The translations under genes and the position numbers were made by a program. From assembly GCF_036785885.1 (NCBI RefSeq), contig NC_092314.1, forward strand, positions 16,513,638 to 16,577,637: DNA of 64,000 bases, read 5' to 3'. Positions 21,685 through 33,900 of this stretch are shown one piece after another. The notes under the pieces are model-generated. The model did not search any database, had not been told where the DNA came from, and saw nothing but the letters and a program-made list of their open reading frames with translations. Every line of letters begins with the position of its first letter. Position 1 is the first letter of the stretch. Source of the DNA: Coffea arabica (lineage: Eukaryota; Streptophyta; Magnoliopsida; Gentianales; Rubiaceae).

Positions 21685-21979
21685 ATGGACGTCAAAACTC
21701 TATCGACACTTCTTTTTCTCGTCTTACTTTCAACTTCATCCATCTCATTTGCAACGTCAAGAACAATTTCCGGGACAAGTGAGTTGTGCAGGCCACAAAT
21801 ACCTTAAATGACAATTGATAGTTTAGTTTATCGTTCATGTTTGTTGTATTTGGTTTTATGCAGACGAATTTAGAGGAAACGATACCCATATTTCAGATGT
21901 AAAGATACACCCAAGTCCCATCTGGTCACCAAAATCAAGGTCATTTTTTGAAGATGTACCTTCTCCAATCGGCTTTTGA
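21685..21979 (+). CDS. Candidate small secreted peptide precursor, two exons (69 aa)
   Basis: Exon 1 is 21685-21778, intron 21779-21863 (85 bp, donor GTGAGT, T-rich acceptor ending TTATGCAG), exon 2 21864-21979 ending TGA. The spliced frame gives 69 residues. Residues 1-22 form a clear signal peptide (MDVKTLSTLLFLVLLSTSS then ISFA), with likely cleavage around residues 22-24. The mature ~45 residues have no cysteine and end in a Pro/Ser/Phe-rich tail (KSRSFFEDVPSPIGF). TATA box, short 5' UTR, consensus splice sites and signal peptide all agree, so this looks like a real gene of the plant signalling-peptide type. It matches no family I can name (not CLE, CEP, IDA, RGF, PSK or PIP by motif). 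Without splicing the frame stops 10 codons past the donor. Function unknown; export to the apoplast is inferred. Confidence 0.6.
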
Positions 21980-22020
21980 TGTTGATTATCCAAAATCAGA
22001 TGAAACTTCAGGTTTTGGAT

Positions 22021-22094
22021 TGGGAGGTTGCTTCTTTATATTGTATTTTCTTCGGGCTGGGAGGTTGCTTCTTTTGTGTTTATTTAATCTTTTT
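22021..22094 (+). repeat. 37-bp tandem duplication in the peptide gene's 3' region
   Basis: TGGGAGGTTGCTTCTTT occurs at 22021 and again at 22058, with T-rich sequence after each. It lies about 40 bp after the stop codon of the peptide gene and so probably in its 3' UTR. Confidence 0.7.
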
Positions 22095-22447
22095 GTTCTG
22101 TAAGTACTTCTTTTTATTGGTGTTGACAAGCCTATATACAAATGTGCATGTCTAGCATCAAAATAATGTGAAATCAAAGAAAATTGTTCCCATACGTCTT
22201 AGTTTAATTTACATTTTTTTAAAAAAAAATTTATCTAACAGGTGAAGAGTGAGATTTAAGAAATAGAAGGGGAACATGAAGATTTGGATTTAAGACTTTT
22301 AAATCTTGATATTTTAATGTTAACCACTAGATTAAGGTGTGCTCGACTAGTTTAATTTACCAAACGAAAGCAAAGTTTCTATTAACTATTGCTAGTTTTG
22401 TGGTTCATCTGGAAAGTTCTAGATATCTTCGTGGTTGGTTTGATGCA

Positions 22448-22554
22448 CACAAGATAGCGTACTCACCATGTCGATGCTTTTCATACGGGAAGGAGAATGG
22501 ATACATCTATCATATAATGCATACAAGACAGTGTACTCACCATGTCGATGCTTT
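22448..22554 (+). repeat. Direct repeat of ~33 bp, 74 bp apart
   Basis: ACAAGATAGCGTACTCACC at 22448 and ACAAGACAGTGTACTCACC at 22522, each followed by ATGTCGATGCTTT. It lies between the peptide gene and the receptor-kinase relic. Confidence 0.8.
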
Positions 22555-22613
22555 ATGATAACATAGGTAATTGAATTTACATGAAAGTTATGCCTATCTT
22601 GTTTAGTATTTGT

Positions 22614-23996
22614 GATAACCAGCTTTCTGGTTCCATTGTGTGAGGAGATTGGCAAGTTGAAAAGTTGGTTGTGATGGAAATGGATAAAAATCAATTTCTC
22701 TGGTATTATGTCGAAACGTCTTCGCCAGAATGGAACACTCAACAATAGCCTTATATGTCCAATCCCTATTAAACTCGAAAATTGCTCAAGCTTATTTGGA
22801 GTCGAATTTGATGGAAACCGGCTAACTAGGAACCTGACATAGATGTTTGATATCTATCCAAACTTGAATTTGATGGATCTTAGCAAAAGTGACTTCTATG
22901 GCAGATTTTCTGGCAACTGCTCTGGATGCCCTAACTTGGGAGCACTTTTGCTTGCAGACAATTACATCACAGTTTGAATCCTTTCAGAGCTAAGGAACGC
23001 ATCTTAACTTCATAGGCTTGATCATTCTTCCAATGACTTGACTGGCGAAGTTCCAAAGCAAGTGATGAAGCTGGCTTCTCTGCTAAAATACCTGAAGAAT
23101 GAGGTTTGCTAAAAAATCTGCTTTATCCAGACCTGTCAGAAGACATCTTGCGTGAATCTATGGCAGAACCGCCTGGTTCTTTGAATTTTTACATTTCATT
23201 CAATAACCTTAGAAGGTCCATTTCCTTGTGTTAGAGCCTTTAAAAATATCACCACAGAACAATTGAGGGGAAAGTAGGGTTTGTGCGGCAATATTACAGG
23301 TTTACCAGCTTGTGCAAGTCATCAGTCAATTAGAAAGCACGTAAAGGATAAGGGGTTAAATCTTGTTCTCATAATTGTACTCCCTCTTCTAGGACGACTC
23401 GTACTTCTTCATGCAATGTACAGAGAAATATTAAAAGCAACAGAAGAGTTGGTTATGGAAGTGTGCACAAACCAATGTTTCCACCTGATAACTTAGTTCC
23501 AGTACAGAGACTTCATCTGTTGCCTGAGAAGGCGTACTTTAACGGTTTCTTGAACGAGATAAGAGGCTTGACAAATATCGAGCCCAGAAAGATTGTGAAG
23601 CTCCACAGCTTCTCCTCAAGTTCCAAACAGACCTTTTTGGTCTACGAGTACCTTGACCGAGGTAGCTTGGCCAAAATCTTCAGCATGGAAGAAGAAAATA
23701 AGGAGCTAGACTGCGAAAACGAGGTGAGCATCATCAAAGATGTTGGTCACACGCTATCTTACGTGCATCATGATTGTTCACCTTCAATAGTTCATCGAGA
23801 TGTTTCGAGCAACAATGTCTTCAACAACAGCTGGAGACACAGAATTGAAGGACTTGTTGGACCAGAGACTTTCGCATCCCACACAAGAAACTGAAAGGAT
23901 CCTGGTATTCGTCCTCAAAATAGCAGTGGCATGTTTACATGTAAATCCAGAATCTAGGCCAACTATGCATCTAATTTATAGTTTGTTAAAATTGTA
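22614..23996 (+). pseudogene. LRR receptor-like kinase relic (MIK2/At1g35710-like)
   Basis: Successive frames encode decayed leucine-rich repeats (NQLSGS.., FDGNRLTRNLT, NLNLMDLSKSDFYG, GCPNLGALLLADNYIT, SNDLTGEVPKQV), then the juxtamembrane pattern CGNITGLPACASH...LVLIIVLPLLGRLVLL, then kinase subdomains: LVPVQRLH (Lys replaced by Gln at the VAVK position), FLNEIRGLTNI, FLVYEYLDRGSLAKI, LSYVHHDCSPSIVHRDVSSNNVF. From there it jumps to LKDLLDQRLSHP...VACLHVNPESRPTMH, so the DFG/activation-loop part is deleted. Stops and frameshifts are frequent. The sequence resembles plant LRR-RLKs of the MDIS1-interacting-receptor-like-kinase-2 type. It is plainly dead as a receptor. The signal peptide and N-terminal LRRs are not found. 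Confidence 0.88.
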
Positions 23997-25052
23997 AATG
24001 TTCCAAACCTATAAAATTGTGTTCTTAAGAAGTTCCAAACCTATTATAGGTATTTTATAAACAACCCTACTGGCCAACACATTAATGATTTTTTTAGTTT
24101 TCTTTTTGTTTTAACAAATGAATCAAGGAACTTACAGTCCCTGTTATTTCATTTAGCCTTGAATCTTGCCTCCTTTTCACTCAATATATCGTGTTTTTTA
24201 CATTGCCTGTGATAGGACAGTGAGCAGAGCAGATGGGCATTTTACTTGCTTGCTAGCTCTTGTACTTTTTAATACTAGGGGAGAAGCCTACACGATGCGC
24301 AAGAGTGAGTACCTATGTCATAATTTGTTAAGCATCATGAGATTAAGAAGGTAAAAAATACTATCAATATCATTAAGAAAATGAGAAAGTATAGTGATTT
24401 TTAAATACACAAATAGAATCAAATATACTAATTTGTTTAAGTGGAGAAATATAAAAGTAATCAAATGGTCATTTAATCACATAATCAGAAGTCAATAGGA
24501 ATTTTTACAAAATTTATTGAGAAAACATTTATAAAAAAAAATGAATCATTTTTGTCCTTGCAATTGTAATGATTAGAAAGAAAATCAAACAACTGATTGT
24601 AAATCCTTTATTCTAAAATAGAACTATTTCAGATTGTAAATTGTTTCTCCTGAAGTAATCAACAAGCAAGAGCCCTTGGCCATACAACTATTATATGCTT
24701 AGATATTTAGGAATTTTTGGTGTGCTTTTGTTAATTAGTATCTATCTATGTTTCTCTTTATCACTGCTAAAACATGTTTCATTTCACATCTCTAATTTAC
24801 TATAGTGATTTATAGGACTCCATAAGTCATACTAATCAAAGCAAAGGTTGTGCTAAGCTAATGGACAAAATTTTTATAAACACACAACTAATAGACCGAC
24901 AAGCATTCCAACATGTTCAAGAAATGGTGCTGATAAACTAATCAACAAATGTTTAATACCAACAGAATAGAAAGTATTTGTCCCATGTAAAAAAACATTC
25001 AGAAATTTTACCAAAATATTAATACACGTCCAATTAACTCTCCACAATAAAC
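23997..25052. other. AT-rich intergenic DNA, nothing recognised
   Basis: Short open frames only, with no motif or splice-supported reading. It ends in the TSD TAAAC of the Copia element. Confidence 0.6.
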
Positions 25053-25491
25053 TGTAGGATACAAAGGGGTTGTAATAAGACTACAAGTCACAAAACAAGA
25101 GAATTGATGATGAAGTGCTAGGAAAAATTGCAGAGATATAAAATCTGGGGAATCTAATAACACTAAGTGAATTCAAGGCGTGTAATCACTTTCCTTGAAG
25201 TTTGATTGCCCCACTATGTTGCTAACCAGGTATTTGGCAAAAACTCTAGGATACAATGAATTCAAGAAGACAACCAAGTAGCAAGTTCTTGGATTGTCTT
25301 GACAAGCATTAGAATGCTCAAAGTTAGTTTTTTCTTCTGTTAAAGTAGTTATTTATCTTGCTATAACACCCAAAAAACCGTTCATGTTAACAGGCATGAA
25401 CTGACAGTGCAACTTTTCAGAAAATTCACATGAAAAGGTGCCACACTTCATCTCTTTTTATTTTGAGTTGTATTACAAACTATTTCTAACA
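25053..25491 (-). repeat. 3' LTR of the Copia element (439 bp)
   Basis: Plus-strand ends TGTAGGATACAAAGG and TATTTCTAACA. It matches the right LTR apart from a 65-bp segment present only on the right. Confidence 0.93.
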
Positions 25492-25504
25492 TTCCCCCAC
25501 TTAG
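25492..25504 (-). promoter_or_regulatory. Polypurine tract of the Copia element
   Basis: The minus strand reads TAAGTGGGGGAAT next to the 3' LTR start, the expected plus-strand primer site. Confidence 0.8.
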
Positions 25505-25984
25505 TTTGTAATATTACTCCAAAATTAACACCAGAGAAATCATACACAAAAGGAAGGTAATTTTCATTTTAAACTTTCCTCTTAGTCTTCATATATCACG
25601 CATCTAAGTTAAGCCAATGGTGACTAGGTTGCTTAAACCAAGACTCAACAAAGAAAGAAATCTTACTCATATGGTCTTTTAAAACATTCATAAATTCACT
25701 CAATTTTAACACTTTTACTAGCCATGTGCTCATCCTAATTCATGATCATATAGAAAAGATTACCCCAAAATTTTGTTAGAAGCAGCATCACTTTTATGAT
25801 CATATAGGTAAACTATATTTCTAACTTTAATACTTAAAGTACTAAGAAACATGTTTATTAAGAGAATGGTCTACACCTATATTGTAGTGCTCACTACCAC
25901 TTAAAACAATTTGTTTTTACCCTTTAAACCTTTCAAGTTAGGAGTAGTACTAGAAGAAGATTGGGTTACCATTACTAAGTGTTT

Positions 25985-28900
25985 TTAGTCTAAGGGCTTT
26001 AATCCCATTCCAAATATTGTCATATTCACTAACTCTCTTACTAGAGGCTTGGTCAACGGATCCGCTGAGTTTTTGTGTGTCCTTACAAACACAATACTAA
26101 CAACATCATTTGCAAGAATTTCTTTAATAAATGCATGTCTCAAGCTTATATGTCTAGACTTGTCATTGTAAACCTTGTTTAATGCTCTAGATATAGTAAC
26201 TTCACTATCACAAAAGATTGTTATTGGAGGCATTGATTTAGGCCAAAAATCAATATCAAGTAAAAGATCCCTTAACCACTCAACCTCTTTACAAGTCGAA
26301 TATAATGCAATAAATTCAGCTTCCGTGGTTGAATAAGTTATCACTATTTGCTTCTTTAAAACCCATGAGATAGCAAGAATATCCAATCACTTGTAGGTTT
26401 TTTATCACTTATGCTAGTAATCCAACTAGCATCTGAAAATCCCTCAAGAACACTAGGAAAACTATTATAAAAGAGTCAAAGATACCAAGCACTCTACCAA
26501 TAGTACTCCAATGATCTATTTATGGATTTTTAGTGAATATAGCAAGTCTACAAACTGAGTATGAAATATCCGGTCTAGTGCAACTCATTGCATGCATAAG
26601 ACTACCAATTACACTAGCATATTCCAACTAAGTAATTGGTTTACTGGTATTTTCATACAACTTAAAGTTAGGATCAAAGGAAGCGCCAACTGCCTTCATA
26701 TTTAGGTGCTGATATTTCTTTCATATCTTCTCCACATAATGTGATTGTGATAAGGCAAAACCCCTACTATGTCTTTTAACTTTAATTCCTAAGATAGTAT
26801 CTATTTCACCAACATCTTTCATCTTAAATTTAGAAGATAAATACTTCTTAGTCTCTACTACACCTTTATTCGTAGTACTAACAATGAACATATCATCCAC
26901 ATAAAGACAAATGATCACACCATACTCACTATTAAATTTAGAATAATGCATTTATCAGCATTATTGTACCTAAATCCATTAGAGAATAAAACGGATTCAA
27001 ATTTTTCATGCCATTGTTTTGGAACTTGTTTTAAGCCACACAAAGACTTGACTAGTTTACACACTTTATGTTCATTATCCGGCAGCACAAAGCCTTCTGG
27101 TTGTTCCATATACGCCTCCTCATCTAAGTCACCATTTAAGAAAGCTATTTTAACATCCATTTGATGTATATGAAGGCTAATTACATAAGATAAATCTAGA
27201 AGCACTCGAACAAAAGTAATTCTAGCTATAGGTACATATGTATCAAAATAGTCTATTCCTTTCTTTTGCCTATAACCTTTAACTACTAACCTAGCTTTGT
27301 ATGAAAGAATAGTTCCATCAGTGACGTATTTCTTGCAAAATACCCATTTACAACCAATAGGTTTTGAGCCTTGAAGCAAGTCCACTAGAACCCAAGTATT
27401 ATTTGACAATATTGAGTCCAATTCATCATTCATACCCTCTTTCCAAAATGTAGCATCCCTCGACTTCATAACTTCACTATATGTTTTTGGATCCTCCTCT
27501 ACACTAAATTAAATGGGAATTTTATTTAGTAGAGAATCTCTATTTCCTTCTACAAGAAAAACAATAGCTTGTAGAGACACAAAATCAGGAGACAATTGCT
27601 TTTCTTGTCTTTGTCTTTGACTTCTCCTAGGTTCACTAAGAGTGTCAATTTCTTTTCTTTTTGTATCACTAGAAGATGCTGCATTTGAAGGAGTTTCACA
27701 CCCTTGAAATGGATCTATATTAACTGTTGAGTCTTTAAGAAATTTATTCTCAAAGAACTCAACATCCCTTGATTCAACTATTACATTTAAATCAAGATTA
27801 AGTAGTCTATAGGCCTTTGAATTTTCTGCATAGCCAATGAACCCACTTTTAAGTGATCTAGGTCCTAACTTGGTTCTCTTGTTGTCAGGACTCTATAGTA
27901 GGCTATACAACCTCAAACTCTTAAATAAGACAAATTCAATTTTCTATCTTTCCAAACTTCATAGGGGGATACTCTAGTTTTTAAGGATGGAACTCTACTA
28001 TGTATATGACATGTAGCCAACAAAGGTTCACCCCACAAGTTGTTTGGCAATCCTAAACTCACGAGCATGGCGTTGATCATATCTTCAAGAGTCCTATTTT
28101 TCCTTTCAACCAAACCATTTTGTTGTGGTGTATAAGGTGCACTTGTTTGGAGTATAATTCCATTTTCTTCACAAAATTTTGAGAAATCACTAGGGAAATA
28201 TTCACCTCCTCTGTCACTCCTCAAAATTTTTATTTTCTTATTCAATTGGTTTTCTACAAGAGACTTGTATGTTTTAAACATACTAAACACTTCTTCTTTG
28301 TATTTCATAAGATAGACATACACAAATCTAGAACAATCATCTATGAATGTAACAAGTATCTATTTCCTCATTTAGTTAGAAAACCGTTGAATTCACGCAC
28401 ATCTGAATGCACAAGATCAAGCATTTGTGTTTGTCTTTCAACTTTAGGAAAAGGCAACCTTGTAATTTTGGCTTGAACACAAGTTTCACACTTCTTATTT
28501 TCAAGATCATTATATGAGATTAGCCCATCTTTAGACATAAATTTTGGCACTTTATGATTTACATGTCCTAGCTAGTCTACCACGCCACAAAAAATAAGTA
28601 CAAGTAGAAGAAATAGAAGCCAAAGAGTAAATGGAAATATCATTCACTTTATTAATATTCAATTTCAACATCTTATTACAAGAGTAGCCCTTTCCTATGA
28701 ATACACCATTCTTAGACAAGATTACATTCTTTGACTCTAGTACAGCCCTTATTCCTTTCTTGTTAAGAATATCCACAAATATAAGATTCTTAATAACATC
28801 AGAAACATGAATTACATATGTGAAAATCAACTTTTTATCGGATATTGAAGATGCACATCTCTTTTACCAAAAATCTTGGCTCTCACTCTATTTGCCATGA

Positions 28901-29972
28901 CCACTTCATGACCCTCAAGAACTTCATAATTCTTAAACTAATTCTTATCATTGCAAACATGAATTGTAGCACTAGAATCATATCGCCAATCTCTTGAAGA
29001 AGTTGGTTCCGCCATATGAAGTTCAGTTACCGTACCAAGAGTCATCATTGCTACAATTTCCACACACTCATCAACAAGGTTAGTACTTGGAACATCATTT
29101 TTCTTTTGTTTCTTGTTAAGTTTGCACTCGGCCTTATAATGGCTTTTCTTACCACAATTGTAGCAATTTCTATTTTTCTTTTTGTTGTCTTTTGAATTAG
29201 TATTTTTAGGATTTTTTCTTTTATTACCAAAACTCTTCTTCTTTTCAACCATATTGGCCTTAGGATCATAATCAACTTCCAATTTTTGAAGGATTCTAAC
29301 CCCTTCTTCGATCCTAAGATGTTTCAAAACACTTGATAAAGTCAAAGTTTCTTCAATCCTAAGATGTTTCAAAACACTTGATAAAGTCAAAGTTTCAAAA
29401 GTGTAAAGTAATTTCTTTTGATAATCATTCCAAGATGATGGCAACTTAGCAATGATTGCACCAACTTGAAAAGATTCAGAAACTTTGACACCATAATCTT
29501 TAAGTTTTGAAACTATCACTTGAAGATTATGAATTTAGTCCATAAGGGAAGAAGTATCAACCAACTTGAATTCAGAGTACTTTTTATTAAGGAACTTATC
29601 TGTGCCTTATTTTTGAGTGGTATACTCTCGTTCAATCGCAGCCCAGATTTCTCTAAAATTTTTCACTCCTTGGAACATGTCGTAGTAGCTATCAAAGAGG
29701 ATGTTCAGAATATGGCCTCAGCATAATACCTCATCATCTTCACACTTTTGCCATTGTTTCTTCAATTCTTCGGAATCACCCTCCTTTGGAGCAGGAATTT
29801 TTGGAAGGTCGGGATTAAGAACGTAGGCCACCTTCAATGTTGTGAGGAAGAACATTAATTTGTCCTTCCAACGGTTGAAATTGGCTCCGATTCCATCAAG
29901 TTCATCCAACTTGACGAAATCTTGGTTCATCACTTTGATCACGTTCTCTTTCATTGACTCCATTGTTATCAA
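25985..29972 (-). pseudogene. Copia gag-pol, multiply interrupted
   Basis: Pieces in element order: gag N-terminus (29972-29718, FNRWKDKLMFFLTTLKVAYVL); gag C-terminus with zinc knuckle CYNCGKKSHYKAEC (29519-28938) running into protease, where DSGA has become DSSA; pre-integrase CETCVQAKITRLPFPK and LDLVHSDV (28550-28368); integrase core LRSDRGGEYF and PQQNGLVERKNRT (28323-27913); RT N-half (27469-26915, KARLVVKGY); RT YVDDM (26951-26721); RNase H STTEAEFIALYSTCKEVEW (26386-25985). At least six interruptions separate them. All domains can be recognised, so decay is by point mutation and small indels rather than large deletion. Confidence 0.93.
29305..29394 (-). repeat. 45-bp in-frame tandem duplication in copia gag
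   Basis: Two adjacent 45-bp units (29305-29349 and 29350-29394) differing at one base. The encoded segment LTLSSVLKHLRIEE is therefore doubled, without breaking the frame. Confidence 0.92.
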
Positions 29973-29986
29973 TCAAATTTCAAGAT

Positions 29987-30490
29987 TGTAGGATACAAAG
30001 GGGTTGTAATAAGATGCCAAGTAAGTCAATAAACAAGAGAATTGATGATGAAGTTCAAGGAAAAATTGCAGAGATACAAAATGAGGGGAATCTGATAACA
30101 CTAAGTGAATTCAAGGTGTGTAATCACTTTCCTTGAAGTTTGATTGCCCCCACTATCTTGCTAAACAAGTATTGGGCAAAAACTCTAGGATACAATGAAT
30201 TTGAGAAGACAACCAAATAACAAGTTCTTGGATTGTCTTGACAAGAATTAGAATGCTCAAAGTTAGTTTTTTTCTTATGTTAAAGTAGTTATTTATCTTG
30301 CTATAACACCCAAAAAACCGTTCATGTTAACAGGCATGAATTGACAGTGCAACTTTTCAGAAAATTCACATGAAAAGGTGCCAAACGAATTTGCAAAAAA
30401 TTCAAAAGCAACCTTTTAGAAAATTCACATGCAAAGGTGCTACACTTCATCTATTTTTGTCCTAATTTGTATTACAAACTATTTCCAACA
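29987..30490 (-). repeat. 5' LTR of the Copia element (504 bp)
   Basis: Same ends as the left LTR. It is longer because a ~65-bp segment around TTAGAAAATTCACATGCAAA duplicates the preceding TCAGAAAATTCACATGAAAA block (about 30356-30435). Confidence 0.93.
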
Positions 30491-30495
30491 TAAAC

Positions 30496-30990
30496 ATGTA
30501 CTAATTGAGAATAAAGATTGAGGCTTTACCTTGAGCACAAAGTTCTGTAAGCAAATAACTTTTTCTCATCCTTCAACCACCTATAACCCTCATAATCAAA
30601 GTTTAAGAACATAATTACAAGATGTAAAAAGGCACAAAGACAATCTATTACATCACAAAATATTCAAATTCATAGCTTAGCTAACAAGAGCAAATTGCAG
30701 AAAAGAATTAACCATGCCCAATGAAGTAATTGAAGGCAAAAAAGTTAGAGAAATAGATTGAGGAAATAGAAATACCTAACCCAACGCCTGAAAAAGGCAT
30801 GAACCTAACCCCTTGAGCCAATGTTCTGTAATATTCAAGTGCCCCATGATTGTCAGGAATCTCAAGAGTATTGTAGTGCTTCTTGTAACAGAATGAAAAT
30901 CATTGCTCATCCATTATGCATTCATAGTTGGCAATCCTCATCAGTTACAAGAAGAGCAAGGATTCAGCAAGAGTTCGTGCCAAGAGTGCC
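30496..30990 (-). other. Possible remnant of a host gene (minus strand)
   Basis: Between the Copia and the second Gypsy. On the minus strand 30580-30530 is a 51-bp stretch bounded by AG and GT (TTATAG before, GTAAAG after) with an open frame WLKDEKKLFAYRTLCS. Further upstream, 30910-30800 has an open stretch YKKHYNTLEIPDNHGALEYY and a possible GTATTT donor. These could be exons of a host gene cut by transposons, but no family is recognised. Confidence 0.2.
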
Positions 30991-33900
30991 TGTCACGCCC
31001 CTCACCTGCACATGCCAGTCATGCAACATCCGTCGTATCCCCAAGTCCCGCTCAAGAATACAAGGCAACATTAACTAAACTAAAACTTAGAAAGTACTAA
31101 ATAGTAGAACTAAATATAGGGCCTGTTTGGCACCCTAGTTTTTTACCAAGTTTTTTAGCTACTAGTTTTTTAACAACTTTTGTTACAGGAACCCCAAAAA
31201 ACTTTTCAAAATTTTTTACCTAAACACTTCAAAAATCTATACACAAAAAATTTCTCAAAAACTTTTCTTCCTCCCTCACCCAACCCACCACACCAGACAC
31301 CGCCTCCACCGCCTCTCCCGGCGCCGCCGGTAACCTCAAAAAATTTTTTTGAATTTTTGAGTCCCTCACCCTCAAAAATTTATTATATATATTATATATT
31401 TATATATTTATTTAAACATATTATAAATATTTTATTTTATTTAAAATATATTTTTACATATTTATATAAATATTATATACCATAGAAATTAATATTAATA
31501 TAAATATGTAATTATACATTTATATAAATATTATATATTATATATTTAATATATATAATAAATATTATATATATTACACATTTATGTATATATATTTATG
31601 TATATTTATATACAATTATATTATGTATTATGTATAAAATAATACATTTATACATAATACTAATACATTTATTTTATATTAATACATTTATACATAATAT
31701 TATATATTTATATATTTATAATATATTAATTTATATATTTATATAATATTCATTTATAAAAATCATCCTCAGGGTTTTCAACATAAACTAACTCATACTT
31801 TTCAGAATCTGCAAAAGTGGTAAATAGGTAGCGCCTACCCCTCTATTGGATTATGCAACCATAGCTTTACATATATATACATATACATATCAAATTATTT
31901 GCACACCATTCACATGCATAATTATGGAAAATAATGTTATTCATAAAAGAGTCAATAATAATAGGTGACACAGCAATTTATAAACATCTTATTCATAACC
32001 ATACATAAAAGCCATAGAGTCATAAATCAGTTCATATCAGCTCATAACAAGTACATGCAATGATTGGGTTCTGAGTACCCAACCTAGATGTTAAACCCCT
32101 TCTAAGTGGGCGACCAATAGGTTTCATGACCACTAATTGGTCTCATCACATACATAGGTCAATCCGGCGGACTCTATACCGAATTATCATGACCTTGTCA
32201 ATCGACCAGACTCTATACCAGACTACCGTGACCATTAGATAAAACTATAATCCCTACCATCTATTCCATGACTGCTCTGAATTTTACTTGATATAGATTC
32301 ATTTCACACGTCACATGCATAGTTCCTTGATTTCACAAAAGATACCACTCTTTTTGTATATAATAACGTATCAAAATGTTTCAAATAATTCACATGGTCA
32401 TCTTTATATAGCAAAAATAGAACTTGCATAAATACTCAAGTAAATCACTTAATCTAGTAAATCTCCAATTCACACATCAAAATAGGATTAGCAATGAAAT
32501 TTCACTTTAAACTTTTGAAATTACAGAAGGGTTAGTACCACCTACCTTTGTCTGACTGCTCGAGTGGGGCTACCTTATGTCTTTTAAACTTGTGTCGTAC
32601 CTATCAAATGCATAGGTATCCCAATTAATTGATATTTCTTATAGATGTATGATTATACAAAACTCTGAGCAACTCTGAAATTCATGTCTAGACCATTATA
32701 TAAACCATAGAAGACTTTTCTAAATTGAAAAGTTTCTATGTTTGGAAAGTTTTCTAAATTGGAAAGTTCCCCTTTTTTCTTATGTAAAGCTTCCTATCTT
32801 AGAAATAATTGTTTATAATCAGATTTATTATCTTGACTATTATTTTACTATATATATTATTTATTATTTTATTCATTATTATTATTGACTTTATCAACAC
32901 TATTTGTTTTATTTTCATTCATATATATATATATATATTTTTTTTTTTTTTGATTAATAGGTTATTATTAACTCTTGCTCTATTTCTATTTTGGCACCTC
33001 TGTATGTATGTATTATTATTCATATATGTACGTATGTATATTTATTTACCATTACAATTACTATCTTAGCTTATTCCACTTATATTTTTATTTTTATTTT
33101 ATTTTCATTTATATCCTTAATTTATTGCATCCATATTATTATTATTATTTTAAGCATTTGTTTAAAAAACCCAAGACTTATCTTGCATTGTATAAATTAA
33201 TCTAATAATATTAGATTAAAATGTCCTAAACTTCTATTTAAATATCCCAAACTTAATTAATTAAGCATAAGTCTAAATGACTAAATCTTTAAAACCCATG
33301 ATTATTTTTGGTTGGATTTTGAAGTTTAATACTCATGATAGTTCATAAAAGATAGGTTGCTTATACCTTAAATTTATCTATTGAACATTCACTAAACTCA
33401 TATTATATTTTTGGCTCGAGTATACTTGCCATGCTTTTTTTAGGCCTTAATAACTGTCTAAGGTCCTGATTCAAGCATTTCCTTGTTTCTTCCAGTTTTA
33501 GCCCGATACCTTTCACACTTGACCCAAATTCAATTTAACAAGCCCACACACATACCTAACCATCTCTTGACCCAAACCATTTCCTCTAGATCCAACCTGC
33601 GAGAATCGGCCCAACCCGATCCGACCCGATTCCTTACCCATTAGCCTAGTAGATTGTCTCTTTTCCTTAATTTCCTATATAGAACTTTTTTTTTTCTTTG
33701 GCTGGCCCTTTTTGTCTAGTATGAGAGGAGGGTCATCAGACCTTCCTTTGCCCTCTTTTTTTTTCCTTTCTTCTTGTATTGATGAAGCTTCAAGCCATCA
33801 AAAGCTTTAGCAATGACGCAACCCCTCTTCTTCTTCTTCTTCTTTTTTAACTTTCCAACAGAATTGAGGTTTAGACTCTATTCCATCCCATAATTAAAAT

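Larger units (their letters stand above)
25053..30490 (-). mobile_element. Ty1/copia LTR retrotransposon, degenerate, TSD TAAAC
   Basis: A 5,438-bp element with two LTRs (25053-25491 and 29987-30490) flanked by perfect 5-bp duplications TAAAC (25048-25052 and 30491-30495). Coding order on the minus strand is gag, protease, integrase, RT, RNase H, which defines copia. Many stops and frameshifts make it non-autonomous. The gag start (MESMKENVIKV) lies only ~25 bp from the LTR. I did not find a standard PBS. Confidence 0.95.

Noticed and set aside
32809..33205. Ile/Tyr/Phe-rich open frames, also at 47036-47437
   Set aside because: Low-complexity translation of AT-rich LTR sequence and (ATT)n. 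The two LTR copies do not conserve one frame.
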